From Mytilus galloprovincialis (Eukaryota > Mollusca > Bivalvia > Mytilida > Mytilidae): 64,000 nucleotides of DNA. The stretch is taken from positions 76,657,410 through 76,721,409 of the forward strand of contig NC_134839.1 of assembly GCF_965363235.1 (NCBI RefSeq), read 5' to 3'. Each line of letters starts with the position of its first letter. The first letter of the stretch is position 1. A program made the position numbers and the translations under genes. Positions 1 to 12,652 of the stretch are shown one piece after another. Under the pieces are notes generated by a model. The model saw only the letters and a program-made list of their open reading frames with translations, searched no databases and was not told where the DNA came from.

Positions 1-34
1 TCAAAATGATCTGCGACTGTCAAATGGACACACG

Positions 35-657
35 TTTTATGCAACACGCTGTCTTACTTGAAAGTCATATTAGAACAGTTCATCTTTGGTTTATTCTGCT
101 GTTTTTTTCTAATTAAGACGTCTCTCCTCTGTCGTTTTCTTTGAATAATTAGTTTATGGTCAGTTATCAATACGTTTTGTTAACATACATCCGTATATTA
201 GAAAAATAAAACTAGACATAACATGAAGTGATTTAATTTGTAGAGTTATAAGACTCAGTGTGTTGCTCCACCCTAGACATATAATTTGTAGAGTTATAAG
301 ACTCAGTGTGTTGCTCCACCCTAGACATATAATTGCTAGCAAGTGTTTATGAAGGTTGAATCATACGTACCTAGTAGTTATTAAAGAATTTGTATTTTGG
401 CAGCTAAATGTATTTTTATCAGGTATGATTGTCTATTCTTTTAGATTGATTCGCCTGTGTTGCGTTATATTAAGAACGCGTGCTGCCTTGAACTGTTTGA
501 AGAAAATTTAATACTATTTATAATTTTCATTGTCGGCACCTCTGTTAGTGACATTCGATATTGAGTGCATGTTTTAATATACAAGTAGTTAATCCACAAA
601 AAGCCTGATTTGAATCAAAGAATATATTGTTATGCGTTTACTTTTCTACATTGGCTA
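35..657. other. Intergenic, no gene seen
   Basis: AT-rich DNA without coding signal; contains only the 48-bp tandem pair at 235-330. Confidence 0.5.
235..330. repeat. Tandem duplication, 48-bp unit, two copies
   Basis: AATTTGTAGAGTTATAAGAC starts at 235 and again at 283; the two units are identical as read through CCCTAGACAT. The antisense open frame across it is only repeat-derived. Confidence 0.9.
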
Positions 658-980
658 GAGGTATAGGGGGAGGGTTGAGATCTCACAAACATGTTTAACC
701 CCGCCGCATTTTTGCGCCTGTCCCAAGTCAGGAGCCTCTGGCCTTTGTTAGTCTTGTATTATTTTAATTTTAGTTTCTTGTGTACAATTTGGAAATTAGT
801 ATGGCGTTCATTATCACTGAACTAGTATATATTTGTTTAGGGGCCAGTTGAAGGACGTCTCCGGGTGCGGGAATTTCTCGCTACATTGAAGACCTGTTGG
901 TGACCTTCTGCTGTTGTTTTTTTCTATGGTCGGGTTGTTGTCTCTTTGGCACATTCCCCATTTCCATTCTCAATTTTATG
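658..980 (+). repeat. Dispersed bivalve-type repeat A, copy 1
   Basis: Contains TTTGCGCCTGTCCCAAGTCA, GGCCAGTTGAAGGACGTCTC and GGTCGGGTTGTTGTCTCTTT. The same order occurs at 5630-5858 and inverted at 22885-23110 and 28373-28643. Non-coding; the mechanism of spread is not visible. Confidence 0.85.
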
Positions 981-1503
981 ATTTGAATCAAAGAATAGCC
1001 TACATGTCCGTTTTAGATGCGACAATAAATTATGTTTACACTGGAGCTATATTCAGATAAAATTGGATAAAGCTTTTTTATATGCACGTTACAATAACAC
1101 ACATTCATCTCAGTAATATATATGCATTTTTTTTAATTTTCTGCACAAAGATATATAATGGTAAGCCACAATGTAAAACCCCTTTGACCAGTGAACGGCA
1201 AAAAACTTGAGTAGGTTGAGTGGTTGATTTTAAGATGAAAAAAAAAACAAAACACAATTACAATACAACTAGCTATATATATCCGTAATAATGACAAATA
1301 ATTACATTAGATGTATGTTTCATTATAATATTTTATTCTGATTGGCTAACTGCACATCACGTGTTATTCCGTAAGCAGTTGCATTGCTCAATACAACTTT
1401 TCATTCATGATAACACGTGATCCAACAATAAAGTGCACAGGTGAATTAAATAATAAAATATATAAAATTCGTGTTTTCATGATCATAGCTAAAAAATGTA
1501 ATT

Positions 1504-1664
1504 ATAAGTATTGAATGCTTCTTTTTGTAACTTTATAGGGTTGTAAAAGCGTTGACCGTGCGTACATTTTTAGAATGAAGCGCTTCCGCGCTTCATACAA
1601 AATGTACTTCGGTCAACGCTTTTACACCCCAATAAATTTACAAAAAGAAGCATTCAGTTCTTAA
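1504..1664. repeat. Foldback element, ~70-base arms
   Basis: Arms from GAATGCTTCTTTTTGTAA (1513) to its complement ending at 1655 meet in a perfect ATGAAGCGC/GCGCTTCAT centre. Arms differ at several sites, so this is an older hairpin than the one in calaxin. Just upstream, CACGTGTTAT (1360s) and ATAACACGTG (1410s) form an outer inverted pair. Confidence 0.8.
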
Positions 1665-1930
1665 ATAAAATCCGACAAAAAATGTACGCAGCTTTGTAAT
1701 TAAACACCCAAAGTAAATGTATAGTTAAAGACCTCGCACAGCCAAACGGACGCCTGACGAAAAAAAAACAACTACAAAGCATCTTATGCGTACCCAAATC
1801 ATAGCCTGCATGTACTCCCACGCCACTGGGCACATGTATATTTATGTATTGTTCCCAATCAGTTCGGCCTTAGCTGCGTATTTTTTCATTATGGACAACT
1901 AAATGAGTATGACCCATTTCATCTTTGCTT

Positions 1931-1986
1931 GCCAAGGGTTACGATCCACTGCCGTTCTCAAACGGGAGTGGATCGTAACCCTTGGC
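1931..1986. repeat. Perfect 20-bp hairpin
   Basis: GCCAAGGGTTACGATCCACT (1931-1950) and its exact complement (1967-1986) around a 16-base loop. No promoter or gene context. Confidence 0.85.
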
Positions 1987-2058
1987 TATCGAAGTTGGAC
2001 CTATTTGAAATAGTAGTTCTAAAATGTACCACATAATACATTTATATTTTTCTAATAT

Positions 2059-2135
2059 AGGATAATTGGTTATGATTTGTATACAAAGAATAGTCTTAAT
2101 AATTGGTTATGATGTGTATACCAAGAATAGCATGA
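2059..2135. repeat. Short tandem duplication, ~40-bp unit
   Basis: ATAATTGGTTATGATTTGTA and ATAATTGGTTATGATGTGTA follow each other with AAGAATAG downstream of both. Confidence 0.8.
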
Positions 2136-4141
2136 AAAGTACAAACAATAACATAATTTACACATAAACATAACAACATATCGTGTCTAGTATTACAACG
2201 TATGACTTTTAGAAAATACTTGTTAATTATGACGCAATCTATACAAAAAGTAAACACATTAAAAGAACCTCAAAAATAAAAACTGAAAACAGAAAAATCC
2301 TATATATGGAGAATTATTTTGTATTAATCATTTTTGTTAAGATAATCTTTATATATATAAGACATTACCTAGGAAAGACGGCTTTACAGACAATCTAATT
2401 AGTATATGAGTGCCCTAAAATATTCCACAGTTGCCGTGTACAAATTAACAGCTTTTGTAGCCAGTCTACTTGGTGTTAAAGTTTCTTGAAGTGAATTCGA
2501 GTACTTTAAACTTATATGTATAAAAATGACGAGATATTGTGGAGTGGTATGATTGTCAATGAGACAAATATCCACCAAAGTTCACACGAAGTGGATGTAA
2601 ACAATTAAAGGCAACCGAACGGCCTTCAAGAATGATAAAATACACAAATACCGTATTGTGGGTTGTAAAAGGTTCTGACAAGGAAAATATGAAACAATTC
2701 AATTGAGAGAAGAAGAAAAAAACACGGTCTAAGGCATAACAAAATAGTCAACGAAAAACAAGTATGACATAAACCAACTTACTAGTAAGAATAGAAAAAA
2801 TAATGAGACAACAATTTGAAATAATTTAATTTGGGAGGTAACGCGTCTTCTTATTGGCTGTCTTGTTTTGTCTATCAGCTCATATACATAATTTTAACAT
2901 GTGACCGTTGACAACTTTCAAGTTAAATAAAAGTAAATAAACATTTATATTAGTAACAATAGACACAACTCTAGGAATATCAACGAAAGACCATTATAGC
3001 TATATATTTGTGGCATCCACAAGAAAGAAAAAGACAGCAACAATTAATAAAAATGTAAATTACTAGTCGGAGATAATTTTCTCATCTGTATGACAATCAA
3101 CACATAGCACTAAAATAATACATCTACTGGCTTATAATTAACACAAGAAAGAAACAACAGATGTGCAACCAACCGCACGTTAAATAAGAAAACATTGCAA
3201 TGAGATTAAACAAACTAAAGATAAACGAAGAAAACTTCGGTGCCTGAATTACTTAAAGACTTTCTATATTATCCTGTCATAAAAAAACAAAATTGCTAAA
3301 TAGCTTAAACAGTTTGACGTTGAAAAGATAATTAAAGAGTAATCTTATTTACTCAGTCCCAAAATTAGATTCCGTTCTCTCACCTAGTTAGTTATTGAGT
3401 TATGTCCCTTTATAACGTTATATTCAAGCGGGGGCATTTATTTCCTGATCGTCTGATGTACAAGGGCGCAATATTGCTACACATATTCTCATTAAATCCA
3501 ATAATCATTGTACCACCAATTTCCCCATGAAAACAAATGGCCAATCCAAACCAAACTTATCAGCAATAATGTAAAGACCGTAAATCGTAAAATTCATCTT
3601 TTCATAGAATCACGGTCGTAAGCGCCAGATCTCGATTCCAATTGACCAATATTGGGCAGTATAGAAACCTAGAGAGTGAATTGAATTGCAGTAATTACGA
3701 TTGTCAATGCGAAATGCATTAAGCGTTTTTGCCTGAACAACTTTCAGACATATAAATCAGAGAAAAGACAAGACAATTTGTTGTATCTGATTGTATACTA
3801 ACCATCCTTCTAATGACAGGAATACTATTTCCTGATACAATTTGACATTATTACCATGTCCACTGTCGCTTTATCATTTATCATTCATCTAAGTTGTCCA
3901 CAAGCAATTATGTGGTAACAAATTTACATTCAAGTAGAATCGTCTGAAACTGAATAAAGATAGTAATTGTAGCCTTCTCAGTTGTTAATCGACTTGTTAA
4001 AGTCAGAAGACTACCACCCTGGGTTATATAGAGAGTACTAATTATTCATATGACTTATTAATCACGAAAAGGTTAAGATGGTTTCGTATTCAACCCCTTT
4101 AACAGAATATTGTATAAATTGGAAAATGAGTGGTCTATAAA

Positions 4142-5598
4142 CAGGGCCGTAACTACATTGAGGCAAATGAGGAAAAATGCCTCATGTTGGAAATTTCAAA
4201 AAAAAAATGAAACAAAAGATTGTCTTAATATCAAATTGTTTTCACGGAAAGTGTCTAACAAGAAGCAAGTTCTCTTCACTCTCTGGTGTCGTCCCTGCAT
4301 GTTTTTCGTGATCCATGTATCTTTTTTACTTTTAGTCTTCAGAGTTGATGGTCTGCTGTTTGAACTTCTGTGTCCCGGGTTTGTCTTTTGCTCATTTATT
4401 GTCCTACTTTATGACAATGGTCTGAGTGTTGATTTTCATTTGTAAACGTGTGGTTTTGCAATGTTGCATGCCCACCGATGTCCAGATATTGTGCGAGAAA
4501 ATATTTTAAGAATATACAAGACACAGAAAAAATGGTCGTTTCTGCATGGAGAATTGAATTTGATATCAAAGAATTCACAACTTGCTTCTTTTGGTTGATA
4601 AAACTAGGTAGCTGACATGGTTTAAATTAAAGTAAGGTCACCAATTTTCTGGTATCAAATAATTTGAAAAAAGCAATAATGTATTGCCATATGACCATTT
4701 CCATTGATGGGTTAAACTTGCATTAAGTCATGTTCAGACCCTTTTACAGAAAATAAGGAATATGGAGTAAATGAGCACGAAACTTAATCGCACACAAAGT
4801 CAATGCATAAAAAAATACTAATGATCATTCATTTGGTCAAAGTTGTTGGAAGGTCTTTAACAATAAAAGAATCATTAATACCGTAAAACAGGGTCAAGAT
4901 ATGGTCCCTAGTGTCGACTTAGGGAGGACATCAAAAGTTCAATGAAGGATAAAAAACTTAATTCACATAGTTTTTTCTCTGACCCCCCCCCCCCCCCCCC
5001 TCTTAACTTAATTTGGGAAAAATTGATTGACCCATATAGATATATGTAAAAATCAATGTCGGATAACCACATCTTGCAGCAGTTCAACCCCCAACCCCCA
5101 AACTATTTGAATTAAGTTTTTTTATCTTACATTGATCTTTTGATGTCGTCCCTTAAGCAGTACTAGTATTTAAAGCATGATACTGCACTGTCACTATATT
5201 TCAATCTAGTCATAAAAATATCACCAAAGTCTAAGCACAATACAAGACTGAAACAGACAGACAGATCCGGTATTAATGATTATGAGAATTACGAATGTTG
5301 CTTTGTCCTACATATCGGTCTTTTAATGTTGTCCATAAAACCTTAAAGTCTTAAATTACAATGAGTCTATGTTTTTGCTTTCAGACCAGAATATTGTCGA
5401 AAAAAAAGCTAAAAATTAATTGCGTTTCAATGTCAGAAAGAGTCCGGGAAACGCTCAGAATGCACGATTTTGCGTTATTTTTCTCAGAGCTTCTCGTGGC
5501 CTTGAGCGGCCCCCAGTCCCCTCGCCAAAAAATTTTCGCCTCGCTCCGCTCGGCGATATATTTTGCCTCACTATTTGAAGAGGCTAGTTACGGCCCTG
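4142..5598. mobile_element. hAT-like non-autonomous DNA transposon, 1457 bp, 5-bp TSD
   Basis: Termini CAGGGCCGTAACTA and TAGTTACGGCCCTG are inverted copies, flanked by ATAAA at 4137-4141 and again at 5599-5603. No transposase frame was seen; open frames across it are incidental. A C18 run (4983-5000) and an internal inverted repeat lie inside. The right end has TTCGCCTCGCTCCGCTCGGC, a style common in hAT elements. hAT is inferred from the CAG terminus; most hATs leave 8 bp, so the 5-bp duplication is notable. A left-end fragment recurs at 56604-56756. Confidence 0.82.
4905..5165. repeat. Internal foldback within the hAT-like element
   Basis: GACATCAAAAGTTCAATGAA..AAAAAACTTAATTCACATAG near 4928 is mirrored by the complement near 5095-5155, about 55-60 base arms around the poly-C run. 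Possibly an older nested insertion. Confidence 0.65.
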
Positions 5599-5629
5599 AT
5601 AAAGAGTCAGATTGTCTTCTAATTCTTGT

Positions 5630-5858
5630 ATGATTTTTAATTTTAGTTTCTTGTGTATAATTCGGAGTTTAGTATGACGTCCATTATCACTGAACTAGTA
5701 TAGATATTTGTTTAGGGGCCAGCTGAAGGACGTCTCCGGGTGTGGGAGTTTCTCGCTGCATTGAAGACCTATTGGTGACCTTCTGCTGTTGTCTGTTCTA
5801 TGGTCGGGTTGTTGTCTCTTTGACACATTACCATTTTCATTCTCAATTTTATTCTAAT
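5630..5858 (+). repeat. Dispersed repeat A, copy 2
   Basis: Matches copy 1 through TTTAGTTTCTTGTGTA, GGCCAGCTGAAGGACGTCTC and GTCGGGTTGTTGTCTCTTTG. Confidence 0.85.
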
Positions 5859-6784
5859 TCTACTCATTGCAAACCAATGAAACATTCTGTAGTTTGATAC
5901 AACAGTAGTAGGGAACACGTTAATTTGTACATGGATTTTCGCTTTTAGATATAAAAATCAATAAATATGTAGAATGGCGAACTACCATTTGTCAGTAGTA
6001 ATTTGATAGACAATCATTTCGGTGAGAATTTGACGGCTTAATCAATAGCAGAAGAAATATACCGAAAGAAATGATAACGAAAATTATCATGCACTATAAG
6101 AATGAAGCATTATAAAAATAAGGAGATTTGATATTATTGATAACGACACAACTAACAACTATGACAATAAACACGTTTTCAAAATATTGTAAAGATTTCA
6201 AGGACATTGAAATACAGTTTATCATTGGCATGTTTCCTTAAGCTTCTTTGGTATTCTTGTTTAATTCAAGATCATAACCTACAAAAACAATTACCTAGTT
6301 CCTACTACGGATTCCTTGAACGTTTATTGAATGGTGTACAGATAGGATCAATTTCCCTAGAGCGTTTTTTTCAATCACAGGATTAAAATTTTGGTAACGT
6401 AGAATTTGTTATTGAAGAGTCTTAATACTAATCTAAAGTTTACGTGTTTAAATTCGGAATTTATCTGAAAGATAATTCATAGCTATACTTTTGGTATACA
6501 TTTGGTTTTAAATTAGTTTAATTTATACGACGAATTTCTTTGTCAAAATCTCAGTTTTGAGACATCTCTAAGCATTTATAGTTCTGAAAAATAATAGTGA
6601 CATTGAATGGCGTAAACATGTCGAAGCACACATGCCGATTGAACAAGAAACGTCTAGAAAAATGTTTTTGTTCTCGGAGAACCAGATTTATTTATTACTT
6701 GCATTGACTTTGAACTAGTTTTCATTAACTGCGAGCATTTTTGATCGGTACTTTGTGTCTTGTTTTTATGTAGTAAAATGAGGC
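5859..6784. other. Intergenic, nothing recognised
   Basis: AT-rich; no repeat, RNA gene or coding signal that I can support. Confidence 0.4.
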
Positions 6785-7396
6785 AGACGATAGCAAGGGG
6801 ATATTCACTACTCATAAGTCTAGGAAAACCTCACAACGCCCGGGAAAATTAACAAAAATGACGAAAAGAAGAACAAGTCAACTAAACGCTACAGATAAAA
6901 CCAAGGAATGAGCAAGACAAACCCTACCAAAACCAGAAGCTAACTCGGCTGCTCCGGATATATAGACAGTTCCTCGCTCATAGGTGTCGTCTCATTGCTC
7001 ATTTAAGTACAATTCCAGTGATAAGTCTCAGTCAATGATATTACAATAGAGAAAGAGTGGACGGGAGTTACGTCACAATAGGAACATATATCATCAGTCA
7101 TCGGTGACACAATTATTTCATTATTGTCAAACAACATGTGATTGAGTCTGTAAGTCTTTGTAGAGGGATGACGACAACTTTACCACTTGGTTTAAAACTT
7201 CCTTGAAAACAGCAATCACCAATGAATCATTATAGGAAACACATGCTCTGGAATATCGTATTAACCGTATCATGATATTGCTACATAGATGTCGTATTAA
7301 CCGTATGATATTGCTACATAGATGTCGTATTAACCGTATGATATTGCTACATAGATGTCGTATTAACCGTATGATATTGCTACATAGATGATACAA
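6785..7396 (-). pseudogene. Penelope-like RT relic (C-terminus plus 3' flank)
   Basis: On the minus strand 7127-7396 reads RLIRYSRACVSYNDSLV and VVKLSSSLYKDLQ, which aligns with QLIRYSRAFISYHDFL and VKLKSSLRKFYG of the RT at 24973-25689. The following minus-strand sequence (7126 down to about 6785) resembles the 3' flank next to that RT, including the CTCGGCTGCTCCGG and caa-rich stretch. No catalytic region remains. A 33-bp repeat inside the relic has been expanded in frame (see 7254-7390). Confidence 0.75.
7254..7390. repeat. 33-bp tandem repeat, four copies, within RT relic
   Basis: GTCGTATTAACCGTATGATA with TTGCTACATAGAT repeats exactly; the first unit has 4 extra bases. Minus-strand translation gives HLCSNIIRLIR over and over, 11 residues per unit. 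Confidence 0.9.
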
Positions 7397-8790
7397 ATAG
7401 AAAATTAAAAATTTGCAAGCTTAAACCATCCCTTTGTTAGTTGTTTGTTTGAGTTTCGTGGCAATCTTATAAGCAAACCATTGCTATATGATGTATGTTT
7501 ACTGTTTGTTCTTTCATTTTGGTGTTATATTAATGTCCTAGGTTATGTGATGGAGTTAAACGCTCGCAATCATGTTTAACAAAACCACTTTTTATAAGTC
7601 TACACCAAGAGCCTATAATTACCGGGTAATTGGTTGTCGGTGGTTATTTTCATTGATATTTGTTTTCGTTATGCATTTTGTTGTAAATCAGTCCGTTGGT
7701 TTCCCTCTTTGAAATATTTTGCATTTTGCCAAGTCCGGGCCTTGTAAAGCTAAAGTATACGATGTGGTTTAGCTCATGGACGAAGACCTTTCGGTGACCT
7801 ATAGGTGTTTATTTTTTATATTGTTTATGAACTTTAACTGGTAAACATTTTATAATTTACACATTTTGTGTATGCCTTTCTTCTGGTTTTATGATAAAGA
7901 TATGTGTACATAATCAAACGGTATTTCCTGGACACTATAAGTTTCAACTTTATAATCCCTGTATTGTTTTTGTCACAATGTAAAACGATTCAAACGAGAA
8001 AACTAACGGCCTAATATTTATGCCCAAAAAATAAACAAAAAGCCAATATGTAACACACAAACAAACAACAACCACTGAATTACAGGCTCCTTATATCATG
8101 TTATCTAATCTATATATCCTCTCCCATTTAAAAAAAGCACATGAAAAAATGAACCTATTATGTGTTGCTCTCCTAGCTACAAAATGTATCCAACATCAAA
8201 GATGTGGAACATATTCATAATCATTTGGTAACTAATGTAATTACTGTCACTTCCATCCCTTCTTGAACATAAAAACTAAATATTAAATAAACAATACTCC
8301 TAATGCTCAGATTGGTTGTCATCGTGCAACACAGGTAATAACACCATATAGGAAAACATAGAACTCCCTTTAAATAAGACACTGTCAAACATCCAAAACA
8401 TACTATCCACACTCATCTGTGTCCACACTTGTTTTTTGTCAATATAATTTCAATTATCTGTATATACTGTCAAAATAAATAGCATTATAAATGTCCCCCG
8501 TTATACATGGTCCTATTGCAGTAAGTATCCTGGACATTTAGTTGTCGATTGACTCATTTCTGACTTATTAACTGAGTAATGATAGGATGTAACTGAATTA
8601 AGTTAAAGGATAATTTTAAATGTATAAATTGTTTCTTCTGCAACAGATGTGCATTTAATTTTAATCGTTGTATCTATGCTAATTTTAGTCGACTATTAGA
8701 GTGTTTAAGTAATAATCAATGCAAGGAATATTCAAAAGTCATTTGTATTGAAATGATTTATTGTTTAAATTACTTCTTAACTAGTAATTG
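7397..8790. other. Intergenic; one dispersed repeat copy
   Basis: No gene seen. 7516-7815 carries a repeat with CCAAGTCCGGGCCTTGTAAA and GACGAAGACCTTTCGGTGAC, a pattern I associate with common mussel repeats (GCCGTACGGTGACCTATAG type). Confidence 0.5.
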
Positions 8791-8795
8791 ATTGT

Positions 8796-9025
8796 AATTT
8801 GTGATGGTATTGGCCATGGCAGTTTATGATTGCAGGGGTAGTTTGAGATTGCATGGGTAGTTTGTGATTGCAGGGGAAGATTGTGATTGCAATTAGGGGT
8901 ATTTTGTGATTACAGCGATAATTTGTGATTGCAGGGTTTTTTTTGTGATTGCAGCGAAAGTTTGTGGTTTCATGGGTAGTTTGTGAATGTATGGATAGTT
9001 TGTGATTGATGAAGGAATAGTTTTG
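8796..9025. repeat. Degenerate minisatellite, ~24-bp unit, about 9 copies
   Basis: Units of the form TTTGTGATTGCAGGGGTAG recur with substitutions and spacing changes. The minus-strand open frame here (PCNHKLPMQSQ repeats) is repeat-derived. Confidence 0.85.
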
Positions 9026-12000
9026 AACTGAATTCAAACGTTAGGTACTTCTTATTTGTTTCTCATTTAAATCTGTGCTCCAGGTATTGAGACATTTGCA
9101 GAGAAAGTTACATAATCTTTGATATGATTTTTATTACATTAGTACACTATATCATGCTGCCATATCGTAGACAGAAAGAAATTTAATGTAAGAATTATTA
9201 CCTAATCTTCACAAAGTTAACACAGCACGTCATCGTCAGTAAAACTCATCCATGCTTTTACCGATCATTGCACCTTAGGGAAATATTTTGCTGGAATTAG
9301 TTCCAGGATCTCATCACGTGGTGTCATCAAAGTTGGTTTCCGACATTTAAGGATTATATGTGTTCCCACCAACCGACAATAAAATATTTTAATGACATCC
9401 CTAACGTCTTGCTTTTTTCAAAAATGAAAAATACAAAGAAAATGGATGACGGAAGAAATATTTTAATATTCAGCATGTCTATAAAATGTTATTAAGATCA
9501 AATGATGACTATTCTCTAGTCACCGAAAACATTTGCAAACATCGCCAGCTTTTTTAGTTGTGTTACAAATATTCTGTGCTGATTCTTTAATTAAGAGAAT
9601 AATTCTGTATGAAGCGATACACAAAATAAGCTAATAAGGGAGCCACATTTTAACTTCAAAAGCGGGGCAAAAAGGGAGGGCTATGTTTTTTTGTCTGAGT
9701 ATAAAAACATTTTGTTTTTTGTTTACGACGCTTTCAATCAAATTAATGTTTTTCAAATTCTACACTATAATCAGGCATGGGAAAATTCTGGATTCAGAAT
9801 ATTTTATTTTTTTTTGGTCATCTGATTTATAAAAATTTCTTATTTATGAACCCCTCACCTTTTTAAGATAAATGACCGTTTCCAAAAATTACAACAGATA
9901 TCACTCAATTCTTCCACGGGTTTTCTGTAATGTTATTCACCGGCACGCACCTGACCTAGAAGTGTAGGTGGGCAAATGTATTATAGATCACTTACCATTT
10001 CATAAAAGTATAAGAACACTCTAGTATTATGACGAGTTAGTACTTTGTACCATTGTACCGTTAACTTCCTCAATGCTTACTAACTTTGAAGTACAACATG
10101 CATTGTAAGTGGTCAATAAACCTTAAATGTCTTTAATTATCTGCATGCACTGTAAATAATTCAATAGTATAACACTATATATAATTGTTTCCTATTATAC
10201 ATGGCAGTACATGGTCTTATTACTATAATTATTTTGGACGTAATTTACTGTCGATTGGCACTTAACATGCATATTAAAGAAGTAATGAAAGGAAGTCACT
10301 TTTTCAGCCGAACAACCATGTTGACGCCATACTCAATTTCATTTAACTAATTTATACAAATCATAGCTCAGTAGTTGATATCATCGAAAATTAACTATCA
10401 TTAGGATTGTCTTGCTACATCGTTAAAAAAAATCTAAAAATATCACCAACCCGGCGGGATACTCTAAGCCACGATTCCTCGAATGATATATAGTAGATTG
10501 AATACTAGTACTTAGTATGGTAAAATTGGATTTTAATTATACAAGAAAAAACAATATTAGGTCATATTTGCTTGAGTAAGTTGCAATCGTAGTTTTGTAC
10601 ACAATTTGCAAAAATATTTTTCTCGAAAACACTTGGGTCACACAAAATGACGACCGGGCGAATTGATTGTCAATAGTCGGACATGCAAATGTGGTGTCCA
10701 GAAGTAGTTGTGTCAAAAGATGATACAATGAAGACAGAGATATTTTCAGGATGTTAAATGATTGGGTTTAAGTTAAATAAATTTTCACGAAGCTTAGATT
10801 AATGTTTTACTTTTTGTAAAAGTAAACACAACAGTTTCTAAATACCAAAGTGTATTTAATTAGTTTTATTAAGTAATGTTATTGGTTTTTATCTTTTTTA
10901 TTCTGAAAATTTCTGATAACTCTTATGCTTGTTCCCTTTTAATTATTAAATATCTCATTGTCGTGGTTGGTCGTCTTGTGCTACTAAAGGATATTAAGTT
11001 GTTACATTAAACGTTATTTTCAACTCATGCTCATTTACAAAATATGAAATAACAAAATGTTTTAATTGATAAAATGAACTAATAAGCACTGACCCAATGA
11101 TAAAAAAGGCAATACTAAAATAAAATTATATTAACGTAATTAAAAGTCTTCCCCTCTTCAGTCTATTAAGTAAACTATCAATTTATTGATTTAGGATTGT
11201 TTTTTTTGTGATTAAATCTCTCTGTTTTAAAGTGTTATTCATGATTACATAATGTTTGTGTGAATCCTCTAGAAAATTGGTCTAGTAGCACGGCACTTCG
11301 AGAAACAATTTCCGACTTTTATGGTAAACGTCATGTAACCACACTGACACTAGAATCGATTCTGTCACGAAAATCATTCCCTGTAAAACTCAGAATAACA
11401 TTAACTTTCTATGTAAACAAGCAGCAATAATTGGAATCGACTCTGTTTTTAGTGAAATGTCATTCTGTTTGCTCTTCTGTAAAATAGAAATTAAGTTACA
11501 ATATCGCATTATATTACAAGACATGACTATGATTAAACACCAAATAGAAAATATGCAAACAACTACAGTAACCATTTGTTATGGTCCCGTCGTGCTGCAA
11601 ACAGACAGCACAAACAAGCACTAAAGTTAAAAGAAGTAGGAAGGTTATAGCGAAACAATAAAGAACAATAAAAATAAAAGAGTTTGCATTAATTGTTGCT
11701 ATGATATAAACAAAACTTAAAATTAACTGGCAACCAGGTTTTCAATATTTATCATCATTTATACAACACGGCAGCTGTATGTTACTTATATGCAAAATTA
11801 ACACGAGTGTCTCGGGTTGTCAGCACAGCTTTCAAAGAACTACAATGTGTTACTAAAGCAGTTATCTGTATCATTTGTTTGCTCCTGTCCTAATTCAGGA
11901 ACCTGTTCAGTGGTTGTCGTTTATTGTTGATGTGGTTCATAAGCGTTTCTCGTTACTCGTTTTTATATAGATCAGACCGTATGTTTTCCTGTTAAATAGT

Positions 12001-12243
12001 GTTTGCACTTGTCATTTTTGGGCCCTTTATAGCTTGCTGTTAGGTGTGAGCCAAGACTCGTGCTGAAGTCCGTACTTTGGCCTCTAATCGTTTACTTTTG
12101 GCTATGTTTTTCATTGTCACTTATATCACATATTCTTATTTCTAATTGACAATATTTTGTATGTCTCTTTTCTGTCCCACTATTGTAGTATCAAATATAT
12201 TGATACTTTCATTTTGTTTTCGTTTTACTAACACGAGTTACTT

Positions 12244-12245
<2 letters not shown>
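9026..12245. other. Region upstream of the receptor exons
   Basis: No exon recognised, though the receptor's signal-peptide exon could hide here. 11876-12125 carries a dispersed repeat (TTGGGCCCTTTATAGCTTGC, GCTGAAGTCCGTACTTTGGC) also seen inverted near 38858-38990 and diverged at 42885-43105. Confidence 0.45.

Positions 12246-12304
<59 letters not shown>
12246..12304. repeat. Poly-T run, 59 bases
   Basis: Uninterrupted T as given. Length in an assembly is unreliable for such a run. Confidence 0.95.
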
Positions 12305-12307
<3 letters not shown>

Positions 12308-12397
12308 TCTAGAAAGTACATAACAAATTTCTGAAAAGAAACAGTTTTCCTGTACAACTATTATTTGGTTTGAAATATTTAGCCTTCTTTTTTCCAG

Positions 12398-12652
12398 AAA
12401 TAACAGACATACTTACCACAGATGCATGTAAAAACAGTGGAAAACAACTTGTATGTGAACCTGGTCGTATTTTGAGAATTATTGATGTAATCTGTCTACC
12501 TCACAACTATACCTGTCCAGAGAAACCAAGAATCCTTAGTATATGTGATGGACAGAACTCATGTGGAACCGTCGGACTTAAAGATCAGATCTGGTCTTAC
12601 TGTAAAGGTTTTACCCTTAAACAGATGATTATATCGTACAGATGTGTTCGAG
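12398..12652 (+). CDS. Receptor exon: lectin-like domain 1
   Basis: 85 residues, phase 1 at both ends. It follows a ...TTTTTTCCAG acceptor and ends at G|GTTTGT. The cysteine pattern (DACKN..LVCEPG..ICLPHNYTC..ICDGQNSCG..YCKGF..YRC) and the ICDG-x-NSC block match the SUEL/Gal_Lectin fold. One NYT sequon. A 59-base poly-T run lies about 95 bases upstream of the acceptor. Confidence 0.82.

Larger units (their letters stand above)
1665..4136. other. Intergenic, AT-rich, small repeats only
   Basis: No open frame or family match. Holds the 20-bp hairpin (1931-1986), the tandem pair (2059-2135), and a fragment of the common GTATGATTGTCAATGAGACA repeat near 2547-2660. Confidence 0.5.

Noticed and set aside
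4110..4445. 111-residue + strand frame
   Set aside because: It spans the border of the hAT-like element and has no coding signature.
8796..9025. Regularly spaced repeats that could suggest a CRISPR-like array
   Set aside because: Units are contiguous and degenerate with no unique spacers, in an animal genome.
12146..12334. 62-residue + strand open frame with a long Phe run
   Set aside because: It is a translation of the poly-T tract.
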